A DNA stretch of 26,123 nucleotides from Saccoglossus kowalevskii (taxonomy: Eukaryota; Hemichordata; Enteropneusta; Harrimaniidae): NCBI RefSeq assembly GCF_000003605.2, contig NW_003107107.1, positions 13,894 to 40,016 on the forward strand. The letters run 5' to 3'. The position numbers were made by a program, and so were the translations under genes. The number at the start of each line of letters is the position of its first letter. Within the stretch, counting starts at the first letter, position 1. This document shows, in pieces, positions 8,798-20,700 of this stretch. A model generated the notes under the pieces. The model saw only the letters and a program-made list of their open reading frames with translations, was not told where the DNA came from and made no database searches.

Positions 8798-11700
8798 GTA
8801 TACATTATGGCTTTATTTTCTGTACTTTTGATTGACATGTTGAAAATACATGCGTTGGGGCATGCAGGGAGCTGTAATAAGATGGTTAGGGCATGGTCCC
8901 TTTTGAGAGAGGGACTGGTTAGAGGTAACCGGGGGGTGTCCCATTTGAAAACTAGGCTTGAGGATTTTGTGAGGAAAAAAACGTTGCAGATGAAGAGAAA
9001 AATGTAGAAGATAATGTCAAAATTGTTGCTAGGTATGTGAATAAAATATTTGCAAAAATAAAAAAAATGTCCTACACCCTCTCCAGGTTTTTAAAATAAC
9101 CACTTAAAGTGCCTGTGAAATGGCTGCTATTTTCACATCTGAAATTATCCATTGATACATAAATATTATTAATTTTTATGTTTCTAAGCATAAATTATTT
9201 TTTTTAAGTGAAAAAATGCGTTTTAAACTCAGTCTACGGCAACTTTTTTTTTGTGTATTTTAAAACGAGGCTCCTCATTAGCTTCTCATTTGCATACAGA
9301 AATTCCCCCTGTGACGTCAGAAGGGGAAGCTGCTGGGTAGCTTGTCGATACGTGTAAATAAGGCAAATTTCTTGTGCTGTTTTTTCGTCTTTGACTAAAT
9401 TGCCAATTATGTACTTGTTTGTGGAGGAAGAATCAAGTTTGTTGCATGGGGTTGAATCAGATGCGAAATATGTCCGGTCTGGTGTAGCTAGTCACCGTGG
9501 TCGTCACCATCACCGGCGCACGTTTGTACACTGTCGCTGCAGGTCACTAGGCACGTCACTACACTGTTTTATTTCATCGATCGTCTGAGTAAAAAAACAC
9601 ATTCAAAATTAAAAGGAGACATATTTTGAATTTCTAAACATTAAATTATAGTGGTTAATAAAATAGAGAAATAATAAAAAAAAAAAACGACAAAACACAG
9701 TTACTAAATAAATCACTGCCGCGTGGAAATAAATTTGTTGTAATGGGTGAACGCGTTGGGTCATGACGGGGACAAGTGCGTGAATGGTGGCGTTTAATTG
9801 GATAACAAAAATAATTGAGAGCAACTCACATACAGACAAATTCAGAGTGGATTTAGCGTGATTTTCATAATTATGACATCATATTAAAAAAATACATTGA
9901 CAGCCCAAGCCCGGATTCTTATTCCTTAAAATATTATGCAGATCAAGCTGCAAGTAAAGGCAACAAAGGTGTGAATTCGACATTCAACACCAATCACCGA
10001 ACAATTCAGACACTTTTAGCTTGCGAAAATGAAAACAGCCTTAGGGCTGCGTAATTTCCTGTTTGTCCGACACTTCGTTTTCATGTCATTATCAAAATTA
10101 CTGCTACCTTTTACATAACACGAGTGGTTTCTATACAGCGATAATCAGGATTGCAAAAAAAATCAACTCATTTGAAACACTTACTTGGTGTCTCCGCCTC
10201 AACGTTTTGTATTGCGCCAGGTTTAAGTTGTCGGTGTTTCTCGTTAAAACCTAGTTGTTTTGTCATGGACAAGGACAGTTTTTCGAAAAAAAGAATCTGA
10301 GGTGAAGTGGACACTACATATGTGGCTATAAGGAGGAAGTCCATCCCAACCTTTTTTCGTTATTTTCGCAGCTTTCGTCCACCGATTTCGCACCTTCAGA
10401 TCGATTGGAAACGTTTAAATACTTATACTATGACAATACGCATTACTGCAACCGCCCACAACACAACGTTTAACCATCATGAATGTTCGTTGTGAAAACA
10501 ACTTCAAAAGATTTGCTCTCTCAAAAATAAAATAGACAAAAAAAAAAGAAACGCCAATCAAAAAATGTATATCGTTTAAAAGTATGTTGAATGACACAGT
10601 AATATAAAAGTACGGCCCAAGGGTATGGCTTCCTCTCATATTTTAGCATTTGGTGGCGCACTTTCGTCGAGAGTCGAAAATTCGGAAACAGCCGACCATT
10701 TCAGGATAGGTGCGCATGGCTACAGCACGGGAACGATCTCAAATTTACCTGAATATGAGTAATCATTTTCAGCAAAAAAATCAGTAATTGCCCATTTCAG
10801 TGGGGCACAGATCTAAAATGGGAAGCGTGTGGGTGGGCATTGCACAGGCACTTTAAAGAAACTGAGCGCTACATGTATTATTTTGAATGGAATTCAGTAG
10901 CATAGGCAATCTTCAAATTTATAGTTTGTTTTATTAAAAAAATTGGTTATTAACTTATTTGGTCTCTGGCATCCATAATAATTCATACTTGTTATATTTC
11001 TACACATCTGAAATTTTGAGGATGGTTTTGTAAGTTGGCATGTGGGGTATTATCACAACCACAAACCTCTTATCTCGGTTTTTATACATATTTATAATTT
11101 TCACTTCAATTGGTTAATTGAATAACACTGAAATAATTTGTTGTGATTGGCTCAGCTCTTCTGCTAATGCCTGACCACATTGCGCACTGCACTTGTTGAA
11201 TCATTGGTTGGCTTTAAAATTTCAAAAAAATAAAACATGTTTTTGGTCATGATAGTATTACTTTTTTGTTTTCTGAAAAGTAATTTTAAAAAACTTGTTT
11301 TCCCTCAAATGCTGTAAGCCAACCCTAAGATTTAAATTATTGTGATATACATTTATTTTCACTGATTTTTGATGAGTTGAATGTGAAACATAGGAAAAAG
11401 AGTGTATTCGCTGGATTTTATTTTCACTGAATCATCCCTTCAGCAAAAATAGCAAAAATAAATTCCAAGTGAAAATAAAGTATTCTACAGTAGTCCAATC
11501 CTACTTTAACATTGTTAAACTTTTCACCACCAGAGTTTCTTGCCCTAATTTTTTTGTGCCTTTTTTTTCCTTATATCGGATTCTGCCGTAAATTCGCCCT
11601 GATCATCACTTTTGGGTGGGCTTATATTTTCATTGAAAAATCCACCTATGCCGACTTTCAATGCCGGCAGTTGGACCACCCAAAACGATAGAAACTATTG

Positions 11701-14700
11701 CAGAAGCTAATCTAAAATTTTATACATTTTTTTCTAGATTAAAAAGTGGACCACACATCTTTCTCCAAAAAAATCACATTAAAGAACCTTGTGCGCCAAA
11801 TACAATTATTTTGTTTCATTTTATTAGTAACGAAAGTATATTCTAAAAGAAGTTTAAAATAAAAACGAACCCAACTGCATTGCTTAGTAGCAAATGATCG
11901 CGGTAGTGCAATCCGGTCATGCTGTGTTTCACAATTGTTGATTATTACCTTTTAATGATTATAATACTAACGTGCAAAAAATAAATTCGTTGAATTGTTA
12001 TGAAATGCTAATAAACTTATTTCATCATACATGTAAGTGAATGATTCCGATCGCATTTTCAGTGCTGTAGAAATGAATATCCGCTATGGGTTGACCTGGG
12101 ACGGTGTTCTTTGACCTGACAGGTCAAATCACTAATTAACCAATGAAAACGATGGATGATGCCAATGTGTTCAAATTACCATAGCTCATTTAAATATGTT
12201 AATGTTATTGAATGCGGTAGGAAGAGATTTGCCGATGCTGTTGTATGATCTTTTGGCTTGGATTTTGATGGGAAAGCGGCATGATTTGTTTTTAGATAAA
12301 AAAATTAGTTGTTTTCAAAAGATAAACTGAGCATTTGAAGAATAATTTAACATTGTATACAGTGATAACAGTAACAGCTCATTGTCGAAACGAAGCTACC
12401 CATTCACGCTAGTCGTGATAAACATCAATACTCTTGAATAAGCGTCAATAACTACGATGAAACTTTTAGGCATCAGAAAAGATTAAAGTATCACCTTAAA
12501 AAACTGCCTAAAAAATCGCTGGGAACTGGTGGTGAAAAGATTAAAGCATGTGAAACATCTAGACATTAAAAGTAGGCATGTTTGCAACTTCAACTACTTT
12601 ATTGAAATTTTTGAGTGCATCCCATCTTGGACTTTTACTGCTTGTTGATTGGCTGAATAAATTTGTTACTGTTTTGTTTTTTTTGTTTAATTATGTTGTA
12701 ATTGAATACATTCTCTGTAAGTTACCTGGGTTTTAATATTGCTATTTCAATTCAACGGTTCCAACTCCTTTTATTCTGGAAAATCTGTTTATTTAAAATC
12801 TAGTGAATACTATCAAAATAGTGAAGTTTAATATAAAACTTAACCAGTGAAAATTAATGTAATAATTATAGTATTTGATAGTTAATTTGTTGCATTTTCT
12901 GAGTTGTCAGTACCTACACTGTATACATTGATTTTATACATGTATACCATAACAGTAACAGGTTATGGCATATAATCACAGGAATTTTAGATCACCCAGT
13001 GGCCAATTTAAGATGGCTGTGGTACTAACATGTAACTGTAATAGCATTGTATATATTTTCAGGAAGCTAGATGCATGGGGCTGTACTACTGTGTACTAAC
13101 ATGTAACTGTAATAGCATTGTATATATTTTCAGGAAGCTAGATGCATGGGGCTGTACTACTGTGTACATTAGATGTCTTTCAATTTATTTCCTTGGGTTA
13201 GATAGCTTCTGTTTTCCAGTAATTGATAACATTTTCAACAATAGTCTCATGAGTTTTTTATTATAAACACTAAAAGCTGCTCATCCAATTTATGTTATAA
13301 AAAGAGATAGGGGTTTGTAATCTATCCAAACATGTGTAGTACCCCGTATTTGTTTTATTAGTAGTGCACTTACACATGTGGTGTTCTATGGTCAGATGAG
13401 TGATACCATATTTTAATTACTGCATGTACAATTTTTGGTTTATGTGCTTTTCTATAAGAAATACACTTTTAATGAAACAATATGTGGTAATGGGAATATT
13501 AACATTATTCATGGGAAACGGTGATTTTTCTGTTCACTACAAGACCTTGCATAATGTCTGAAAGTAGCGTTTTGAACGAAATGATTTATTTTGAACCTGG
13601 ATTTCTTTTTTTTATTTCAGCTCAATGTTGAAATGCTGATCTTTCAGTGGTGAATATTGCATTGAGATATCTTTATTTCATCAAAATTAAACATCAAATG
13701 TTCATAACCTGTTATTATTTGTGGAAATACCCCAAAAATATTTTTAATTTGTCAAATCCCATGCGATGTTTCGACGACACTATGACCTTTGTTTGTCCTG
13801 TTTTAACGTTTCATTTTGTGCATAATGCAGGATCTCACAGTGAACAGTAATTGGTTCATTGAGAGTATGTATTCATCATTATGGTTTTGTTACTGTTTGT
13901 CATTCACAGTTGATGCAAAAGTTAGCGGATGTTACAGCAAAATATAACAAAAAGAAGAGAAAGTTACAGGTATGTCTTCATAGATCATTGGACTTAATTC
14001 GCAATACAGTGGTTGAATAAATCATTCATCTATTGTAAAATACTTTATTTTTGCTGGATTTAAATCTTGCTGAAAAAACTTTTTGACTCCCGTGTGCGAA
14101 GCACAATAGGGAGTCTTTGCAGTTAGTCTGTGTGTCTGTGTGTGTGTCTGTTCCACTGATATCTTGAGAACCATACATTGATTTTTGATGAAACTTGCAT
14201 AGATGCTCTTGGCCAATGCGCAGATTTGATTAGGTTTTGGTAAAAATCCATGCATATTAATTACCAAATTTGCATGATAATTAGCTGATTTTTAGCTGTT
14301 CCATGACTGTTCCACTGATATCTAAAGAATCACTCATTGGATTTTGATGAAACTTGGCACATAGATGCTCCAAACTAATGCGCTGATTTGATTAGTTTTG
14401 GGTAAAAATCTGTGCAATATTAATTACCTAATTTGCATAATGATTAATAAATTTTCGGCTTTTCCACTGATATCTCAAGTACTAATCACATTTCAATAAA
14501 ACTTGGTACATAGATGTCATAGGACACTGCACAAACCTGATAGTTTTTAGGGTAATATCAGTACATATTAATTACCTAATTTGCATAATTAATAAATTTT
14601 CAGCTTTTGATATTTCAAGTAGTAATCATCACATTTGAATGACACTTGGTGCATAGATGTCATAGGACACTGCACAGACCTGATAGTTTTTTGGGTAATA

Positions 14701-17700
14701 TGAGTACATATTAATTACCTAATTTTCATAATTAATTTTCAGCTTTTGATATTTCAAGTAGTATTCATCACATTTCAATGACACTTGGTACATAGTGCAG
14801 ACCCCTGATTAGTTTTTGGGTACATATTTGTGCATATTAATCACCTAATTAACATAATTAATTAACACTGATATCTCAATTACTGATCATCACATTTGAA
14901 TAAAATTTGGTACATAAATGCTCTGGGACAATAGACAGGCCTGATTAATTTTGGGTTAAAACTTGTTCATATTAATTCTCTAATTAGCATAATAATTCAT
15001 AATTTTTTTGTTCTGTTCTGTTCATATTAGTTATCTGATTTACATAATTAATTTTCAGCTTTTCCATCAATATCTCATGTACAAGTAATTTTGAATTAAT
15101 TTTTAATTCAATACTCTCAGCACACGGGAGTTCTTTCTAAGCTTTCTTTGATTGATACCTTGTATGGTGTTTATTTTCACTGATTTTTGACCAGTTGGAT
15201 GTAACATAAAGGACAAAAGGTATATTAGCTGGATTTTATTTTCACTGAATAATTCCTTCAGCGAAAATAACAAAAATTAATTCCAGGCGAAAATATTTTG
15301 CAGTATATCTTGATTAATTCACAAGAGAATAGGCCAAAACAAAAAATAACTTTTCTGGTCAGTGTGTGCACTTATTTTGCCCCACTTGCAGTGCCCGCTG
15401 TTGATGAATTGTGTGCCATCAAATATTTTAACCAAAAAAAAATGCCACAATTTTCAAAACACAGATCAAATTTTTTTTTTTATCCAGAAATGTGATAGAA
15501 TAGCTGCTGCCAAACAACATGTAAGACAAAGACTAGCAGAACAATCAAATAAATGTTCACCTGGCAAACCATCATCAGCAAATGAATCAGACTCAGAAAT
15601 ATCAAAAAGATTACCATCTGTTTTTGAAGCAGTGGAAAATAACAATATGTGTTCATGTGACATTGAATGTACAGGTCATGGAGAGACACAGATTAGGAAG
15701 GTGGGACAATGCTCCACTAAGAGGCACAGCGTCACTTTCTTGCTTAATGAAAACAATCTAGCAGATGATGATGTGATGGTGGTTCAGTCACAAGATCTTT
15801 TCGAAGATCTCTCACAAACTGATACAGCAAATTATTGTGATGTTAGTGAATTACCAGTTGAATCAAGGAATCAAAGTGATGATGCAGCCCATTTATCCTC
15901 ACTGGAGAGCATATGTCTTGGGGCATCAACAGTTGAGAGAAAATGTGATTTTCCTGAAGATGACAGTCACTGTGTAACTTTGTCCAATTTTGATACAGTT
16001 TTAGCAAATACAAATGAAAATAAAACATGTACACCCTTGAAATCATCTACAAAAGATGGTTTAGAAAATGGTCAACTTTTCTCTCCATTAACCAAGACAA
16101 GTTCAAATGATGTGAAATCTAGGATGGAATGCAGTTCCTCTAAGACTTTTGATTTAACTGCAATTGCTTGCAACATTTCTTCATGTCCAACTGCGACCGA
16201 TAGTGGTGATGTTAATTGGGAAAACACTTCTGTAACTGATTCATGCTCCACATGTTTGAATGAACAGGAAATGCCAACAAAGAAAAGCACTTTACAAATG
16301 ACTGATTCAGTAGTTGGACCTGAAAAATCTGCAAAGTCTGTCAGTAATAGCTGCAATGTTACTAAATCATTCATCAGAGACAAATGTGAAGATCAGAACA
16401 ACAAGATGCAAGATGACACAACAGAGGAACCAAATACATTACATGTACAAGAAGTTAATTCAGAGAGATTTGCAAAAAATATCCAACAACCTGCCAATAC
16501 TGCCAAAGTTTTTCAAGTTCCTGGTAGTCAGGATCTTCATTCTGTGAGTCCAACTGCAGTTCCAGAATCAGATCTATCTGATTGTCACTCTCAGGAATCT
16601 CAATCTTTGCTTATTGGATTGATAGCAGAAGACAATATCACCAATGTTAACAGCGAAATGCAACGAATGACTGACTTAGAACGATTTACAAGCAATAACT
16701 CAGAATCTATTGGTTTACAGGGTAACTCAAAGACTGATATGGAATGTGTAGAGCAAGTTCAACTAAAAAACTTTACAGATACTGAAATTGTAATACCAGA
16801 AAAACAAAGAATACTTGCTTCACCAGTAAATAATTTTGGTGTCATTGAACGGATGTCAGGTTCAGTCCAAAATAAACCTGACAATCTTCAGATACACATT
16901 AACAACAGGGAATTATCTGAATTGGAAAATATTGTAGTTTCAACTCCATCCTGCTCCCGGTTTAAATCAATCGATAACCCTATTGTCTCACCACTCTACA
17001 TGACTCCATGTGAAATGGTCAAATCAAGGCACAGGAAGTGTCGACAGTCACAGAAACCTACACCTGCCAGTCGTCGAAGATCAAGGAGAACTCCCAAAAG
17101 TGCTTATAATCAACAATGTGAACCAATAATCAAATATGAAAGCAGTGACTATGAAACTAACACTCTTTCCTATACGACTAGTAGCTCTAATTCTGGAACT
17201 GTTGATACACAGCAACTAAAAGATAATTTTAAATATGACACTGATGGCAAAGTATTTCCTGCTATTTCAAGTGTATTAACTGACAACAGAATACAAGATT
17301 TCTTTCTTCCAGATCAAGACTTTTGTAACCTGAAACTGAGTAAGCTAAAGGAGGTGTACAGTAATGCCAGTTATTCAGTAGAGTCACTAGTAGCTAATCA
17401 AAGTAACTGTGATAGTGACAGTGCATCAAGTGTCAGTAGTTCCATAGCTGGCAACGGTGGAAAAACATCTCGCATAAGAAGTAAACTCTCTAGGTCTTGG
17501 AAGAAACGTATCGACAGTGATTCCTTTGAGAGTTCATGCTCTTTGACCAGCACCGATGAAAAGCCTATAAAGGAATATTGTTGTGTCAAAGAAAATAATC
17601 TCACAATGGAGAATGACATGACTGAAATGAAAACCTGTCTCCCAGACATTGTCTCATCACCATCAAAAGTTACACAAGATAAGCAACCACAGGGTAGGGG

Positions 17701-20700
17701 TAGAGGCAGAGGTAGAGGCAGAGGCAGAGGTAGAGGCAGGGGCAGACCACCCAAAGTACTAAAAAACAGGCTTCCTCAGAAAGAAAATGTACTAGAGAGC
17801 AAACAAGAAAGTGATGATTTGTCATATCCGGTTTGTCTTCCATTGCCTGATTTTAGCCAATCTGTTAGTGCAAATAGTGATGATTGTTTAGTTGCAAAGG
17901 AAGGCTCTCCTGCATCCTATTTGATATCAGACAGAGAGAACAATTCTAGCATTACTGTAAGCACACAAGAGGATTCAGAAAAAGATTGTGGCAGTGATGA
18001 AGCAGTTAAAGGTAAAGTAATATTACAGCAACCAAATACCATTGGGGTTAAACGAAAAAGAGGAAGACCACCAAAAAAGAAAAAGAGAAAGTTTGAGCAG
18101 TCAGAAAGGAACACTTTATTTGCTAGTCAGAAAAGCAGTGGAAATTTAGTGTTCCCGGTTTCCTTCCCACAAACTGGAGATAGCCCAGTGTTTGTTAACC
18201 AGAAGGACCAGAGTCAGGAAGGGCATCTCCAGTGCAAGAGTGTCCCACGCAGAGAGGTGGATGGCCGCATCCAAGACAACATTGGGACAACTGCATTATA
18301 CCAAAGTGACCCATTTGGTAAGGTATCTATAGAAAAAGATTCCCCACAGATGTCAATATTTCAGGCTGAGTATTCACAGAAACCTGTATCACAATATTCA
18401 GAACCACAGTACCTCAAAGATTCCACTGTGTGTAATAATAGCAATGAACTCATGCTACAGTCTGTTGATAATATTGAATATCAAAACATACCTCACTCTA
18501 GTAATTCTGACAAGCTTGGATTTACAAAACCTAGTATAGATCTCCCTACCGATGACCCACCACCATTTGCACACAGAGAACATCCTCAGAGCCAGCACAG
18601 TGATGTACCAGAATTATCACCAGTACACGTCCCACCTGTTATTCTACCATCTATATCTCAGTCACAGTGTAGTCATGATGAACAGTTTGATGTTCTACAA
18701 TTTGCCGCATGCCTGAAGGTACGTCCTTATCATTTGTTCACTCTAAAAGGTGTACATGCAAGAAATAGTATCTTACCAATCTGAAGTAACTTCGGAATCA
18801 TTTCTAACCAATTTTATGGGACATGATGTTAGCGTGGTTACCATGAGTGAGTGAGAGTGTGCCCTTTGACAGGAATGATTTTGTGGGGATCCTGAGTCAA
18901 AATAGAATTCCCAAATCAAGTTGAGTCAGTTTGTTGGCTGCTAGGGAGAGGTCTTCAAGAAATATATAAAATTGTATGTGACTAGGTGATTGGAAGCACA
19001 AATGAAAATGTTGTAGCCCCCAATTTCCTTTGTTTTTACACATATGTATTATAAAATGTGAATTCCCTTTTACTAAGTTACAAATTTCATAACTATAGTA
19101 AAATGTCTTTCAAGCCAAAGATTGCTATTGAATGTATTATTTTCTGTTGTTGCAATGACGCACCAGTGAATTAGCATAACTATAATTGGGTTATAGCTAT
19201 GTGCATCATATCAGCTTAGAGGGCATACCGGTGTCTTGTTGCATCTATTGTTTACAGCTAGTTTTGATATGTTATATTTGATTTTCTCTTTCATACAGCA
19301 CCAGTCTGTGAATGAGCAAGTACGATCTATCCACTACACGTCTCTTGTACATCATTCTAAGACAGTGGATATCATTGTTACATGTCTCTCACAGTCTCTT
19401 GCCATATGGATGGAAAATAGTATCACTGAAGACTGGACAATTGTAATGGCGCACTCCTTTCTTGAGGTACTGTGAGAATAATATGGAATTTGATGTGTTC
19501 TTTCAACCATACATGTAGTTTGAGCATCAGTTATGGTTCATGATAGAGACTTTCATCATATAAGACAAAAAGAAATGTTTGTTTCACCATGGGGACTTGT
19601 AATTTAGTGTGTTTTATTTTGTCAGGATAACCCATCGAAATGAAAATTCTGATTTACGCACTATGCTTTAAGCAATGGGTGTTTGCTTTGAGTGTGCGAA
19701 TGTGTTTGATGCAGCATGAGCAGCTGACTGTTTATTTCACCATTTTTTTATGTTATTTTTTTTTTTACATTTTTTCAAATCACGCATTGTCTAACGTGAA
19801 TAACTTGTGGCCAAATAATTTTAAAATATTTTGAAATTTATTTGAACAAGATATGAAAATTTCTAACGAATCGACCACTCTTATTTAACAAATTTAAAAA
19901 TTAGTCGAAGCAGGCAAAACTGAAATTGGGAGATAACATAAGTTTTTTAACAAACCCATTTCGTGTGTCACAAATACAATTTAAAATTTATTGACAATGA
20001 TTTTTATAGTCATTGATGTTATTCCCTCTGCACCTTAACAGTTCTTCTTATAAGGAAAGTCAGTTTTAAAATGCTCAAATCAGGGAAAAAACAAAAAACT
20101 TTCTATTATAGCAGCCATTTTGACTCCTTTATAGACATCCCTGTGTTTTAGGGGATAATCTACACTTGACTTGTAATGTATCTGCAAACAACATTGTAGA
20201 ACAACATGTGTCAATGATCTAAGGTTTGTGATTCACATCACGCTCGCTTGTCTTCAAGGCAAAGGCACCGTGATCACTTGTTTTGGTGGAGCTTCAAAAA
20301 ACATGTCATTACATATATTAACAACTGATACTGCAAAATTCCGTTGTTGTCAAATGCTGCAAAATTTTGTATTCTCAATTGTAGTGATGCATGACGCATT
20401 AAGGGATATTTTTTATTTAGGAAAAAAACAGTGATAAAAACAATGGACATTGTGGCGATTTTACATCACAGGAGTGAGGCAACTCAGGATAGTAATGACT
20501 CATCCTTTTCCATAAGCTGTTTGGTTCTAGTGCGTTAAACAATGCGACTTTAGCTAGACGTAGCGGTAACTTATTATCAACTTCATTTAACCTAGGTCAA
20601 CTTGAATCGTGTCGCAAAACAAAAGAATTATTATGCAGTTATCAAGGAGAGTCTTTCATTTAGCAGCACTCTCGTTGTCACATGCCGCCTGCTCATCGAT

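Larger units (their letters stand above)
10857..13909 (+). other. PALB2: Remainder of PALB2 intron 1
   Basis: No additional PALB2 exon is expected here, because the exon 1 and exon 2 phases join directly. The stretch holds one copy of a dispersed repeat, an everted nuclear-receptor-like motif, the 71-bp tandem duplication and one copy of a second dispersed repeat, each listed separately. Acceptor-like TTTATTTCAG at 13610-13619 is not followed by a usable frame. Confidence 0.6.

Noticed and set aside
8744..9007. Open frame as an independent small gene
   Set aside because: It is PALB2 exon 1 read through its donor into intron 1. The upstream start is TTG, and the part after 8797 has no recognised similarity.
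9391..9588. Open frame on the + strand rich in His, Arg and Cys
   Set aside because: It lies inside the Kolobok-like element on the strand opposite to its THAP domain, with no recognised domain. Probably a chance frame in a GC-richer stretch.
14130..15120. Tandem units that superficially recall a CRISPR array
   Set aside because: Units are 120-195 bp, diverged throughout with no constant short repeat and unique spacers, and sit in a eukaryotic intron.
15362..15487. N-terminal extension of the 1140-codon frame
   Set aside because: It lies before the TTTTATCCAG acceptor, is F/I/K-rich with no domain, and joining from exon 2 at 15488 gives an ungapped match to the human coiled coil.
18719..18784. 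C-terminal end of the long frame as the true protein end
   Set aside because: A consensus donor, AAG|GTACGT, precedes it, and the next exons continue the PALB2 propeller in phase.
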